DNA of 64,000 nt from UBA2387 sp019454665 (GTDB lineage Bacteria; Armatimonadota; Fimbriimonadia; Fimbriimonadales; Fimbriimonadaceae): positions 53,316 to 117,315 of the forward strand of contig BTVX01000010.1 in NCBI GenBank assembly GCA_045862995.1, in the 5' to 3' direction. Below are positions 8,184 to 17,306 of the stretch, one piece after another. Under the pieces are notes generated by a model. The model did not search any database, had not been told where the DNA came from, and saw nothing but the letters and a program-made list of their open reading frames with translations. The translations under genes were made by a program, and so were the position numbers. The first letter of the stretch is position 1. Each line of letters starts with the position of its first letter.

Positions 8184-9119
8184 ATGTCCTTCATGACCCA
8201 AAACACCGGAATGTTCGTGTGCGAGACGCACACCGAGGCTGCCGTCTGGCAATACACCGTGGACAAGTTCCTGGTCGCCGGCAAGACCCCCTACCAGGAG
8301 TACCAAATCTGCGAGGTGCCCCGCTTCGGCAAGACGCTCTTCCTCGATTACCACATCCAGTCCTCGATCATGGACGAATACGTCTTCCACGAGTGCATGA
8401 GCCAGCCCGCCATGATGCTCCACCCCAACCCCAAGAAGGTGATGGTGGCTGGGGGCGGCGAGGGCGCGACGCTCCGCGAGGCCCTGCGCCACCCGACCGT
8501 CGAAGAAGCCGTGATGGTGGACATTGACGAGGAACTCGTCAACATGGTGAAGGAGCACATGCCCGAGTGGCACCAAGGCGCGTTCGAAGACCCGCGCACC
8601 ACGCTCCTGCACACCGACGCGCGCAAGTACCTCGCCGAGAACAAGGGCGCGAACTTCGACGTGATCCTCAGCGACCTGCCCAACCCCATTGACGGTGGTC
8701 CGGCGGTGTACCTGTTCACCAAGGAGTACTTCCAGATCTGCGCCGACGCGATGAGCGAGGACGGCGTCTTCGCCATGCAGGCGGGATGCGCCAACGAGAA
8801 CTACCCGCAATGCTTCGCGTGCTGCCACGCCACGCTCGAAGCGATGAAGGAGTTCTTCCCCCACGTCGCGGGCTACTACGGCATCGTCACGACGTTCTTC
8901 ATGCCTTGGGGCTTCATTCTGGCCAGCAAGAAGCACGACCCGCTCGCGTTCACGCTCGACCAACTGGAGAAGCGGTTCAAGGAGCGAAACGTGGTCAACC
9001 GGTATTACACTCCCCGGTTCCACCACGCGATGTTCACGTTGCCCGAGTACATGCACCGCGCCATCGAAGAGCACGGCCGAGTCCTCACCGACGCCGAACC
9101 GTACGTTTGGACAGCGTAA
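8184..9119 (+). CDS. speE: Polyamine aminopropyltransferase (spermidine/thermospermine synthase family)
   Basis: Transfers an aminopropyl group from decarboxylated AdoMet to a polyamine and releases methylthioadenosine. The 311-aa protein has the nucleotide-binding motif GGGEGATLRE (residues 90-99), the acidic DIDEE (113-117) and the substrate-site motif SDLPNPIDGGP (163 onward). The last resembles plant thermospermine synthase (DLADPxEGGP) more than the DSTDP form of E. coli spermidine synthase, so the product may be a longer or isomeric polyamine. The gene is immediately downstream of speD, and its ATG follows the heptamer array directly. Confidence 0.88.
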   Translation: MSFMTQNTGMFVCETHTEAAVWQYTVDKFLVAGKTPYQEYQICEVPRFGKTLFLDYHIQSSIMDEYVFHECMSQPAMMLHPNPKKVMVAGGGEGATLREALRHPTVEEAVMVDIDEELVNMVKEHMPEWHQGAFEDPRTTLLHTDARKYLAENKGANFDVILSDLPNPIDGGPAVYLFTKEYFQICADAMSEDGVFAMQAGCANENYPQCFACCHATLEAMKEFFPHVAGYYGIVTTFFMPWGFILASKKHDPLAFTLDQLEKRFKERNVVNRYYTPRFHHAMFTLPEYMHRAIEEHGRVLTDAEPYVWTA

Positions 9120-9129
9120 CCGCAACGCA

Positions 9130-10050
9130 TCAGCCCGACGTGTAGAGCCCTCCCGAGAGGTACCGCAGACCCGAATCGCACATGAGGGTCGCCACCCGCT
9201 TGCCGGGGCCGAGCCGCTCGGCCACACGCAGGGCGGCGAACACGTTCGCACCGCACGAGAAGCCGCCCCAGAGCCCCTCGATCCGAGTCAATCGGCGAGC
9301 GGTCTCGGCGGCCTCGTCGTCGGTGACCGACACCACTTCGTCCATCAGGTCGGTGCGCGTGAGCGGCGTGACGTAGCCCACGCCCATTCCTTCCAGCCGG
9401 TGCCCGCCCGTCGGAGCGAGCCCGGCAAGCGGGCGGCTGTTCGCGGGTTCCACACCCACGCACCAGACGTCCGGCGAAGCCCCCTTGAACGCCTTGGCGT
9501 TGCCCGAGAAGCACCCGCCCGTCCCTACGGCAGACACGAATGCATCCGGCGCGCCGCCTAGGGCCGCCATCGTCTCGGAGGCCATGGCCTCGTAAGCCGC
9601 AGCGTTGTCGGGGTTGCGGAACTGGTCCGTCCAAACGTGGTCGGGCTCTTGGCAGATCTCCAAGGTCCGTTCGCGCATGCGCTCGAACAACTCCTTGGTG
9701 ATCATGCGGCCCTCGGCATGGACCAGGTCCAGCGTCGCGCCGTAGGCGCGCATCGTGTCGAGCTTCGCCTGGTCGAACGCGTTCGACGAAACGAGGTGGG
9801 CGCGATAGCCCAGCCGCGCGCACACCATAGCCAGCGAACTGCCCGTACTGCCGCCCGTGTACTCGACCACCGTTCCACCCGGACGCAGTTGGCCCCGCTC
9901 GACGAGACCCCGGACCATCGAAACGGCCATGCGGTCCTTCATGCTGCCCGTCGGGTTGGCGCCTTCGCACTTGACCCAGATTTCCGCATGCTGGGGGCCG
10001 ACGAGCCGCTGCAACCGCACGAGCGGGGTGTTGCCGATGCCGGGAATCAC
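9130..10050 (-). CDS. PLP-dependent cysteine synthase / beta-synthase family enzyme
   Basis: The 306-aa protein of the CysK/CysM fold (type II PLP enzymes) would catalyse beta-replacement on an O-activated serine. The PLP lysine is K39 in NPTGSMKDRM. The phosphate-binding and substrate loop reads GGSTGSSLA instead of the TSGNTG of classical CysK, and the GTGG loop is present (AVGTGGCFSGN). The altered loop fits divergent CysK-like proteins, so the exact substrate is uncertain. It converges on speE with only 10 bases between the stops and lies 9 bases after the GGDEF gene on the same strand. Confidence 0.8.
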   Translation of the reverse strand: MIPGIGNTPLVRLQRLVGPQHAEIWVKCEGANPTGSMKDRMAVSMVRGLVERGQLRPGGTVVEYTGGSTGSSLAMVCARLGYRAHLVSSNAFDQAKLDTMRAYGATLDLVHAEGRMITKELFERMRERTLEICQEPDHVWTDQFRNPDNAAAYEAMASETMAALGGAPDAFVSAVGTGGCFSGNAKAFKGASPDVWCVGVEPANSRPLAGLAPTGGHRLEGMGVGYVTPLTRTDLMDEVVSVTDDEAAETARRLTRIEGLWGGFSCGANVFAALRVAERLGPGKRVATLMCDSGLRYLSGGLYTSG

Positions 10051-10059
10051 ACCGCGATG

Positions 10060-11280
10060 CTACCTGTCCGTGGGGCTGGCGGCGACCACGCGATTGCGCC
10101 CCGTTTCCTTGGCTCGATAGAGCGCGCCATCGGCCAAAGCGATCAGGGCCGCAGCATCCGAGGCGAGCCGCGAGTCGGCGACTCCGGCGCTGACCGTGAC
10201 CGGTATTCCATCCACCGCGACGGACTCGGCGACCCGCGCGCGCATCCGCTCCGCGACCTGGATCGCCGCTTCGATGCCGATGCCCGGCAAGACGACGAGG
10301 AACTCTTCGCCTCCGAACCGCCCAAGCGTGTCCGCTTCACGGATGGACTCGGCAAGCGAGCCCACGACGCTTCGCAGCACCTCGTCGCCCACCAAGTGGC
10401 CATGTAGGTCGTTGATCCGCTTGAAACGGTCTACGTCCACCATGATCGCGGCAACCTCGCACTCGGAACCGGCGAGACTCCGGCTCAGGGCCGACACGAT
10501 CGCCCCGTGGTTGAGCAATCCGGTCAGCGAGTCGCGACGGGCCTGCTCGATCAACTCTCCCTGCGCCGCCTGCAGGTGTTGGTTCAAGTCCACGACGCGT
10601 TGCATCAGCCGGCTCCGTTCGACGAGAAGCGAGACCTGGCCCGCGATCCTAAGGAAGACCTCTTGATGAGCGTCGCGGTACGTTCCCTTCGCTCGGCTCG
10701 AAAAGAACAGGAACCCCACGGGCTTGTCCTCGGCGATCAGCGGACAGGTCAGACTGGACCGGATGCCCTCGGCCAGGGCCAACCTCGTCGAAAGAGAATC
10801 GGGATGGAGCTCCAAGTACGCTTCAAGGTCGTTGATGATGCGGGGTGCCCGCGATTCCAGAACGCATTCCAGACTGCTGCCCTTCATCAAGGCCGAGAAA
10901 CCGACCCCGATCTTCACGTCGGGGTATTCGGTTCGCGCCCACCGGGCCTTGAGCTTGGTGCCGGTCTCGTTGAGAAGGGCACACCCGATACGATCGTAGG
11001 GGATGAGGCGCTTGAAGGCGACGTAAATGCGGTCCAGCACGTCGTCGAACAGCATCCCGCCCGCCACCTGTTCGGCAACGTGCAGCAACGCGTCGGTTTG
11101 CGCGATTCGGCCGTTGAGCCAGGCCACCAATCGGTCGAGTTCCGCGATGAGCTCGTCCACCGAGGTGCTGCCGCCCGCCTCCGGGCTGGAAAGGCGACGC
11201 AACGTTTCGGACAAGGTCGCCAGATCGGGCCCGGCCGAGTCCGGCGGAAGGGTCGCGAGCGGCCTGTTGTCGGTGTTCAT
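10060..11280 (-). CDS. GAF-domain diguanylate cyclase
   Basis: Makes c-di-GMP from two GTP. A GAF sensor domain covers roughly residues 65-225 (LIPYDRIGCALL to VSLLVERSRLMQ), followed by a short coiled linker and a GGDEF domain. The active-site motif is GGEEF and the inhibitory site RxxD is present as READ, five residues before it, so product inhibition is likely. Start 11280 (MNTDNRPLATLP) is preferred; GTG-free extension to ATG 11310 adds ten unconserved residues. A small inverted repeat CCAACC/GGTTGG lies immediately upstream of the chosen start. It is one of two cyclases in the window. Confidence 0.85.
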   Translation of the reverse strand: MNTDNRPLATLPPDSAGPDLATLSETLRRLSSPEAGGSTSVDELIAELDRLVAWLNGRIAQTDALLHVAEQVAGGMLFDDVLDRIYVAFKRLIPYDRIGCALLNETGTKLKARWARTEYPDVKIGVGFSALMKGSSLECVLESRAPRIINDLEAYLELHPDSLSTRLALAEGIRSSLTCPLIAEDKPVGFLFFSSRAKGTYRDAHQEVFLRIAGQVSLLVERSRLMQRVVDLNQHLQAAQGELIEQARRDSLTGLLNHGAIVSALSRSLAGSECEVAAIMVDVDRFKRINDLHGHLVGDEVLRSVVGSLAESIREADTLGRFGGEEFLVVLPGIGIEAAIQVAERMRARVAESVAVDGIPVTVSAGVADSRLASDAAALIALADGALYRAKETGRNRVVAASPTDR

Positions 11281-11391
11281 CCAACCATTCCATCGGTTGG
11301 TTGCACACACACCCGCAAGCAGAATAGTGCGATTCGCAACGCAACGGATGCACCAGGCTCTGCCGACACCTCCCGCTCCACGCCCCGGGAC

Positions 11392-11889
11392 TCAGGCAGA
11401 GAGACGCACCGGACGCCCCCTGCGCCTCATCCAGGTCGCCACCGCTACCGCAGCCACAGCGCCGAAGACGTACTCGGTCATGTGGGCGATGGCCACCGAC
11501 ATGATCCGGCGGTCGGATTCGAACGTCTCGCGCCGCTGCTCGGTGGGCACCAAGAGAATCAGCAGGTAGGTCGCGACGAGCACAAGCATCATGGCGACCC
11601 AGATCCCGGCGCACGCCCGGCCCACGCGGCGCAGCACGTCGCGTACCGGCACGGGGTGCGGGAGCCGGTGGTGGACCCACGCCAGCACCAACCCCGCGCC
11701 CAAGCCGAACCACCACGACGCGCCCACCCCCCAGACCAACGCCATGACGAGCGGCTCCTGGCTCTCGACGACCTTGGGATGGTGGACGGTGAAGTACTCG
11801 ACGGCCACGTGGGCCGTGACGAGGTCCACAGCGATGCCCAGGGCACACGCCCACAACACACACCCGACCACGATGCGAACGGCGTTCAC
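11392..11889 (-). CDS. Small multi-pass membrane protein, function unknown
   Basis: Starting at GTG 11889, preceded by AAGG with good spacing, the product is 165 aa with four hydrophobic segments: VGCVLWACALGIAVDLV, LVMALVWGVGASWWFGL, ACAGIWVAMMLVLVATYLL and a C-terminal AVAAVAVATW. The longer ORF to 12066 has no membrane-protein character at its start and runs into the gene upstream, so I trimmed it. No family recognised. It follows the secreted BamE-like protein gene on the same strand. Confidence 0.6.
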   Translation of the reverse strand: MNAVRIVVGCVLWACALGIAVDLVTAHVAVEYFTVHHPKVVESQEPLVMALVWGVGASWWFGLGAGLVLAWVHHRLPHPVPVRDVLRRVGRACAGIWVAMMLVLVATYLLILLVPTEQRRETFESDRRIMSVAIAHMTEYVFGAVAAVAVATWMRRRGRPVRLSA

Positions 11890-12079
11890 GGTGCCTTGAT
11901 CTTGGGCTCGCTCGGCTCGGGTAGCGTGGGTCTCTCGGTTGAGTGCGACGCGGTTCCCAGGCGTTCCCGCGACGAGCTGAACGGTCCCGTCTCGCCAAAT
12001 GCTAGGGCACACCACGATGCGAAGCCGGTCGCTCCATACGGCGGGGCGGCGCCGGCTTCGAGGCACGCGGGTCGGACGC

Positions 12080-12589
12080 TCACGAGCCGCCTAACGGCGG
12101 ACGCAGCTTGGCAGCGAGACGACCGTGATCGGTCCACGCCTCGACGACGCCTTTGCGCATGCGGATCGAAGAGTCGCCCCAGCGCCAGATTTCGCGTCCC
12201 TGGGTGTCGACCGCTTCCAGCACGTCCGGCGTTCCGAACGCGCGCAACACGGCGGCTTCGGGCGAGCCCTTGGTCACGGCCTCGGCCTTGGGGTCGGCGT
12301 CGCCCATCTTCACCTTGAGGTTGCCGGTGTTCTTCCAACCGACGACCTTGCCCTTGCGAAGCGTCACCTCGGACTTGCCGTAGGTGGCGATGACGTCTCC
12401 GAAACCGCGTACTTCGCGCACTTTGTCAGGCGATCCCATCACCTGACGCAAGGTACGTTCCTCGGAACTCCGGGTGAATGTCTTGGGCTCGGACTGGCCC
12501 GAAACCAGGACAGAGCAAGCGACGATGGCGAGAGACACGACGGCCCCCCAGGGCCGTCGGCCCTCGAAACACGATATCCACCTCATCAC
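12080..12589 (-). CDS. Secreted protein with two BamE/SmpA-like repeats
   Basis: The 169-aa protein has an N-terminal signal sequence (VVSLAIVACSVLVSGQ). Two units of similar pattern follow: VMGSPDKVREV...VTLRKGKVVGW (about residues 50-87) and AFGTPDVLEAV...IRMRKGVVEAW (about 115-152). Each has a G(S/T)PD turn and then a beta pair ending in RKG-VV-W. This resembles the SmpA/OmlA-type fold seen in BamE and beta-lactamase inhibitor-like proteins. The resemblance is by eye only and no partner is evident nearby. Confidence 0.65.
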   Translation of the reverse strand: MMRWISCFEGRRPWGAVVSLAIVACSVLVSGQSEPKTFTRSSEERTLRQVMGSPDKVREVRGFGDVIATYGKSEVTLRKGKVVGWKNTGNLKVKMGDADPKAEAVTKGSPEAAVLRAFGTPDVLEAVDTQGREIWRWGDSSIRMRKGVVEAWTDHGRLAAKLRPPLGGS

Positions 12590-12661
12590 CCCCTATTCTG
12601 AACGCAACGTGACGCCGATTGGGTTAAGGGTCGGCACAATCTGGATCCCTTTTCGCCAGTT

Positions 12662-13291
12662 TCAGAACGAGCGACCGATCGAGACGCCGAGGTAGCGCGT
12701 TTTGACCCAGAGGAGCGTCACATTGTGGTCGCCCGCCGCGTGAGTCAGCATCAGGTGCGTGTTTCGCCCATCGTGCATGACCATCCCGTCTAACTTGTTC
12801 GTGAGCCGCAGGTTCGCGCCCCAAGGAAACACCGGTCGTTTCTCGAATCCGCCATAGCTCACGCCCCCATACACTGCCGCTCGCGTCGAAACGCTCCGAG
12901 CCGCCGTGACATAGACCGACTGAGTCCCGGGCGGGGAGAAGATGCGGTCGCTGCTGGTTCCCAGCGTGACCATCGGCCAGCGATCGGTCTCGGTGAGCGC
13001 CACCCAGTTGGCGGTGGGCCCGACTTCGCCCGCCGCCGGGTTGAACTCCAAACCCGCTTGGAAGCGGGGCGTGAAAGCATAGGCACCTGTGAAGCGCCAG
13101 CGGGGACGCTTGGCGTCGGTGCCCACGAATCGCCCCGAAAAAACGAAGCGATGCTCGAAGTTCCCCGAACCGAGGAACCGACCCTCACCGGGTCACCCGG
13201 TTCACGTGGGGACGGCGACGGTGCCCTTCTCTTGGGCGACCGTCAGCGTGGCGAAACCGAGGCCCAAGGCGAACGCGATGCCCCGCATCAT
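12662..13291 (-). pseudogene. Secreted protein gene interrupted by two in-frame TGA codons
   Basis: ATG 13291 overlaps the response-regulator stop (ATGA) and opens a signal peptide, MMRGIAFALGLGFATLTVAQ. After 29 codons the frame meets TGA at 13202-13204 and again at 13193-13195. The same frame then continues for about 175 codons as a plausible beta-rich protein (GNFEHRFVFSGRFVG...TGAYAFTPRFQAGLEF) to its stop at 12662. A GTG at 13126 could restart translation but would give a protein without export signal. This is either a decayed gene, compensating frameshifts, or sequencing error. The neighbouring genes use TGA as a normal stop, so recoding is unlikely. Confidence 0.6.
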
Positions 13292-13953
13292 TGCTCGCTG
13301 ACCAGCTTGGCCTTCATCGCCATGATCGTCAACTCGGTGCGGCTGTTCGCCTGCAACGCCTTGAGGATGTTGCTGACGTGGTTCTTCACCGTCTTCTCGG
13401 CGATGTTCAACTTCTGGGCGATCTCCTTGTTGCGGAGCCCCTGGGCCACGAGTTTGAGGACTTCGAGTTCGCGATCGCTGAGCACGTAGAGCCACGTGTC
13501 GTCCACCTCTTCTTCGCGCTGCGGCTTGTTCGAGAAGTACTCGATCATCTTCGCAGCGATCTTGGGGGTGACTTTGGCTTCGCCCTGATGCGCCAATCGG
13601 ATGGCGTCCACCACGTCCTTGGGGCTGCTGGTCTTGAGCAGATAGCCCCGCGCGCCGGCGCGGAACGCGTCGTAAACCGTGTCGTCGTCCTCCTGGACCG
13701 TGAGGATGACGGGGATGACGTGCTTCTCCTTGGTCAACAGCTTCTGCACCAGCTCGATGCCGTTCATCTTGGGCATGTTGATGTCGGTGAGCAAGACGTC
13801 GGGCGGGTCCTCGAGACAGACGTTCAGAGCTTCCTCTCCATCCTTGCAGACGGCCACGAGCTCGCAATCCGGCATCAGATTGGAGAGCGTCTTCTTGAGG
13901 ACCTCGCGATAGGCCTCTTCGTCGTCCGCGATGACCACGCGAATCTTGTCCAT
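13288..13953 (-). CDS. NarL/FixJ-family response regulator (REC + LuxR-type HTH)
   Basis: Transcription factor controlled by phosphorylation. The receiver domain (residues 1-125) has acidic residues at 10-12, the phospho-acceptor D57 (LLTDINMP) and the conserved lysine in LLKTSSP. The C-terminal LuxR helix-turn-helix (LSDRELEVLKLVAQGLRNKEIAQ...) spans about 155-215. No histidine kinase is encoded next to it, so it is an orphan here. Translation is coupled by ATGA overlap to the interrupted secreted-protein gene downstream. Confidence 0.92.
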   Translation of the reverse strand: MDKIRVVIADDEEAYREVLKKTLSNLMPDCELVAVCKDGEEALNVCLEDPPDVLLTDINMPKMNGIELVQKLLTKEKHVIPVILTVQEDDDTVYDAFRAGARGYLLKTSSPKDVVDAIRLAHQGEAKVTPKIAAKMIEYFSNKPQREEEVDDTWLYVLSDRELEVLKLVAQGLRNKEIAQKLNIAEKTVKNHVSNILKALQANSRTELTIMAMKAKLVSEQ

Positions 13954-13992
13954 GCGCGGGATTATGACACTTGGGCCCTCGTTCGGGCAAAG

Positions 13993-14826
13993 TCAGGCCA
14001 AACCAAGCATCGGAAGCAGTTCGCTCAGGTGGTTGAGCCGCACCGTGGGTTCGGGCCTCCCCTCGGGCTTCGCTTCGGGCAGACCGGTTTTCGAACTTGG
14101 CGCCACGTCGGACGGTCGCTGGATCCACGCCGCCGACCATCCCATCGCCAAGGCGGGCTCGATGTCGTGCTTGTAGGAGTTGCCGACGAACAACATCCGC
14201 TCGGGCGAGGTCTCAAGGGCTTCCTCGGCGCTCTTGAACACCCGAGGGCTCGGTTTGCCCTCGCCAAACTCTCCCTCGATGAAGAACGCGTCGAAGAAGC
14301 CTCCGATGCCCAGCGTCTCGATCTCCTGCCGCTGGACGTCCGCGGGACCGTTGGTCATCAACGCGAGTTTGTGACCCTTCTTCAGGGCGCGCAGCACGGC
14401 GAGGGCGTCGTCGAACAACCGAAGGTGGGCGTTTCGCCGCTCGGCGTACGCCGCGCTGAGCGCCTGCGCAACGGCCTCGTCCTGCACGCCGCCACGCGCC
14501 AACGCCCGCCGCATGAGTTCCGTGCGCGTCGTTGCGCCGGACTTGAGGTACCTGACGTACCAATCGGTCTGTTTGAGGTTCGGGCAGAACTCGTGGAACG
14601 CCTCGCCCCACACGGCCACCCACGCTTCGGGGGTACGGCCAGCAGGGCCATGCAACGCGAACGCCTCGAGGATCCCGGCCTTGGCCGCATCCCAATAGGC
14701 GCAAAGCGTATCGTCCAAATCGAAGACCACCGCTTCGACGGTCGCCGGCAGGGGCGACGGATCGGTTTTGGCGGCTTGTGCAACGGGCATCATGTATAAG
14801 GTCGGGTCGGGGGACGCAGGTTGCAT
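13993..14826 (-). CDS. HAD-superfamily hydrolase (HAD-IA, phosphatase-like)
   Basis: Motif I is FDLDDTLCAYW (nucleophile Asp about residue 36, acid Asp two later), motif II is LMTNG, the motif III lysine is in GEGKPSPRVF and motif IV is FVGNSYKHDIEPA. The helical cap lies between motifs I and II. The full 277-aa ORF starts with a poorly conserved stretch; Met 13 (MPVAQAAK) is an alternative start. Its ATG overlaps the stop of the M50 protease gene by one base (TAATG), indicating translational coupling. The substrate cannot be read from sequence; YjjG-type nucleotidases are one possibility. Confidence 0.85.
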   Translation of the reverse strand: MQPASPDPTLYMMPVAQAAKTDPSPLPATVEAVVFDLDDTLCAYWDAAKAGILEAFALHGPAGRTPEAWVAVWGEAFHEFCPNLKQTDWYVRYLKSGATTRTELMRRALARGGVQDEAVAQALSAAYAERRNAHLRLFDDALAVLRALKKGHKLALMTNGPADVQRQEIETLGIGGFFDAFFIEGEFGEGKPSPRVFKSAEEALETSPERMLFVGNSYKHDIEPALAMGWSAAWIQRPSDVAPSSKTGLPEAKPEGRPEPTVRLNHLSELLPMLGLA

Positions 14827-15488
14827 TACCGCATTTGTAACGGATTGAACCCGGTGAGGAACTCAAAGGTCTTCCAGACGGGGGGTCCCAACACTTTGGA
14901 GATCACACCGCCGTCGCCGCTCATCTGGCCGAAGAGGATCAGGCCGAGCAGCAAAAAGCCGCCGTACTGGCGGTTGAACATGATCCACCTGAGCCGGACG
15001 TTTTCGGGCAAGAACGTGCCCAGCAGCCAGTGGCCGTCGAGCGGGCCGAGCGGGATCAGGTTGAAGAAGCAAAGCGAGAGGTTGACGATGACGCCGTACA
15101 GCAGCAGACTGCCAACGAACGTGCTCACCTCGATCTGGGCGCCCGTCACGACGCGCAGGATCATGGCGAAGACCACGGCCTGCAGCAGGTTGCTGAGCGG
15201 CCCCGCCGCGACGGCTGCGAAGAAGTCCCACTTGGGGTTCCGCATCTTGCGCGGGTCCATCGGCGCCGGTTTGCCCCAACCGATGCCGAACCCCGTCAAC
15301 GTGGTGATGATGATCATGATCGTGCCCATCAACTCGAAGTGCTTGGTGAGGTTGAGGGTCACGCGGCCATAGTATGAAGGCGTTGGGTCGCCCGCCAGGT
15401 CGGCCATTTTGCAGTGGGCGTACTCGTGCAATCCGATGGCCAAGAAGATGACCAGGCCCGTCGCCAACATGGATTCCATGGGAGGCAT
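14826..15488 (-). CDS. M50-family intramembrane/site-2-type metalloprotease homologue
   Basis: The 220-aa membrane protein has the zinc motif HEYAH in its first transmembrane helix (residues 21-25, about) and the distal metal-ligand motif NLIPLGPLDGHW. This is the pattern of compact site-2 proteases such as YwhC, without a PDZ domain. At least five hydrophobic segments are visible. A role in intramembrane proteolysis is inferred from the family. It lies 3 bases after lysA and is coupled to the HAD gene. Confidence 0.85.
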   Translation of the reverse strand: MPPMESMLATGLVIFLAIGLHEYAHCKMADLAGDPTPSYYGRVTLNLTKHFELMGTIMIIITTLTGFGIGWGKPAPMDPRKMRNPKWDFFAAVAAGPLSNLLQAVVFAMILRVVTGAQIEVSTFVGSLLLYGVIVNLSLCFFNLIPLGPLDGHWLLGTFLPENVRLRWIMFNRQYGGFLLLGLILFGQMSGDGGVISKVLGPPVWKTFEFLTGFNPLQMR

Positions 15489-15491
15489 GGC

Positions 15492-16814
15492 TTAGTTCCC
15501 CGCCCCCACGGCCTCGCGCCTCAGCCGCGCCGGAATGCTCTCTCGGGCGAACATCTCCTCCCACGTCTCCGGCCTCTGAACCACTTCAAACTCGCCCGAT
15601 TCGGACAGCAACACCGTGGTCGGGCGCGGGTAGCGGTTGTAGTTGCTGGCCATGGAACTGTTATACGCCCCCGTGCAGAGCACTTGAAGCAGGTCGCCGC
15701 GCCCCGTGTCTTCCGGGAGCGAAACGTCCTCGAACAGACGGTCGGTCTCGCAATGCTTTCCGCTAACGGTGAACACGGCCTCCGGGCCCCCGGACGCGGG
15801 CGAAACGCGCTCGACGGGGTACTTGGCCCCGTACAAGGCTGGGCGCGGATTGTCGCTCAGGCCGCCATCCACCGAAAGGTACGTCCTCGAGCCACCCTTG
15901 GCAGGCACGGTCTTGCGGACGCCCACGCGGTAGAGCGTCACGCCGGATTCGCCGATCAACGAACGGCCGGGCTCTTGAACGAGTCGGGGCCTGAGGCCGG
16001 AACCTCGCAACGCTTCCTGCATCGCCGCCACCAGTTCGGCGCAGTAGTCTTCGACCGACATGGGCACGTCGCGGTCGGTGTAGCGGATGCCCAGCCCGCC
16101 GCCCACGTTCAAGATGGACGACTTGAACCCGTGGTCGCGGGCCATGCGCGCTGCGAACTCGGCCACGAGCTGTCCGCCTGAAATCTGCGCCTCGGGGTCG
16201 AGGAGTTGCGAGCCGACGTGGCAGTGAAAGCCCGCGAGCGGCAGCCCCTTCTGCAGGCAGCGCTTCGTGGCTTCCTCGGCGGACCCGTCCGCGATGTTGA
16301 ACCCGAACTTGGTGTCGGCCTGGCCCGTCGAGATCTTGGCGTGGGTGACGGGGTCCACGCCCGGCGCGAGCCGCAACACGAGTTCGGGGCACGCCCGCCG
16401 ATCCGACAACGCGACGATGGCGGCGATCTCGTCGAAGTGGTCCACCACGATCTGGCCGATGCCCTGCTCCATCGCGAACGCCAGTTCGCCCAAGGTCTTG
16501 TTGCTGCCGTGCAGATGGCACCGAGAGGCCGGCACGCCGGCAGCCAGCGCGGCGCGGAACTCGCCTTCGCTGGCCGTGTCAATGAGGCAGCCTTCCTGGT
16601 GGGCGATGGCGATCAGGGCGAGCGTGCTGTTGGCTTTGCTGGCGAACGTCAGTTCGCTGTCGGCGTAAGCCGCCTGGAACGCCGCGCGGTAGCGTCGAAT
16701 CCGGGCGCGGAAGTGGGCCTCGCCCACCACATAGGCCGGCGTCCCGAATCGCTCCGCGACGATCAGGGCTTGGTCGGGCTCGAGTCGAAATCGGTCGTCT
16801 TGGGGCTCGGCCAT
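15492..16814 (-). CDS. lysA: Diaminopimelate decarboxylase
   Basis: Last step of lysine synthesis: meso-diaminopimelate to L-lysine with PLP. The PLP lysine is K60 in TFASKANS. HVGSQL, the glycine-rich NVGGGLGIRY and EPGRSLIG follow in the order of fold-III decarboxylases. The active-site cysteine motif is GKHCETDRL, followed by TGAYNSSMASNYN. Length (440 aa) is normal. It precedes the M50 protease by 3 bases and follows the DUF454 gene by about 11, all on the minus strand. Confidence 0.95.
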   Translation of the reverse strand: MAEPQDDRFRLEPDQALIVAERFGTPAYVVGEAHFRARIRRYRAAFQAAYADSELTFASKANSTLALIAIAHQEGCLIDTASEGEFRAALAAGVPASRCHLHGSNKTLGELAFAMEQGIGQIVVDHFDEIAAIVALSDRRACPELVLRLAPGVDPVTHAKISTGQADTKFGFNIADGSAEEATKRCLQKGLPLAGFHCHVGSQLLDPEAQISGGQLVAEFAARMARDHGFKSSILNVGGGLGIRYTDRDVPMSVEDYCAELVAAMQEALRGSGLRPRLVQEPGRSLIGESGVTLYRVGVRKTVPAKGGSRTYLSVDGGLSDNPRPALYGAKYPVERVSPASGGPEAVFTVSGKHCETDRLFEDVSLPEDTGRGDLLQVLCTGAYNSSMASNYNRYPRPTTVLLSESGEFEVVQRPETWEEMFARESIPARLRREAVGAGN

Positions 16815-16825
16815 GCGAAGGACGA

Positions 16826-17239
16826 TTATGGCACGGGCGTTTCAGGGTCCAAGAGGACCGGTCGCGTGACGATGTACCACGTGACGCCGATGCCGCACGC
16901 GGCCAGAATCGCCCAGACCGTGGGCTTGTGGACGAGCGCCGCCGAAAGAGCCAAGCTAAGCCAAAGTACAGTGAGGATCAGGCGCTTGGTCCCGGGTCTA
17001 AGGCTCTTGGTGCGGTCCCACTCGCGCAGGATCGGGCCGACCACGGGCCGATCGAGCAGCCACGCCTCAAGCTTCGGGCTCGACCGCTTGAAGCAGAACA
17101 GGGCCAGGATGTAGAAGATCGTGGTCGGCAGCACCGGGACGAACTGCCCCACAAAGCCAAGGGCCACAAACCCCATGCCGCACGCCAGATAAGTCAGGCG
17201 CAAGGGAGCAGCAGTCGGGACGTGGGTTGGCGCAGCCAC
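16826..17239 (-). CDS. DUF454 (YbaN-like) small inner-membrane protein
   Basis: From GTG 17239, preceded by AGGA at 6 bases, the product is 137 aa. It begins with a hydrophobic segment (LACGMGFVALGFVGQFVPVLPTTIFYILALFCF), where the Gly...LPTTPF-like motif and the following charged RSSPKLEAWLLDRPVVGP are typical of DUF454. Two further membrane segments are near the C-terminus. The family has no established biochemical function. It is transcribed divergently from the PhyH gene. Confidence 0.75.
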   Translation of the reverse strand: MAAPTHVPTAAPLRLTYLACGMGFVALGFVGQFVPVLPTTIFYILALFCFKRSSPKLEAWLLDRPVVGPILREWDRTKSLRPGTKRLILTVLWLSLALSAALVHKPTVWAILAACGIGVTWYIVTRPVLLDPETPVP

Positions 17240-17306
17240 GGATGTTCCTATTATCCGAGAAGGAGACCGCAACCGTTTTGCTCGTTTTGACGACCAATGG
17301 CCGCCC

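Noticed and set aside
13193..13204. TGA as a sense codon (Trp or Sec) in the interrupted secreted-protein gene
   Set aside because: Many confident genes here end with TGA (for example the response regulator and hisC neighbours), and no SECIS-like hairpin is evident, so recoding is not favoured.
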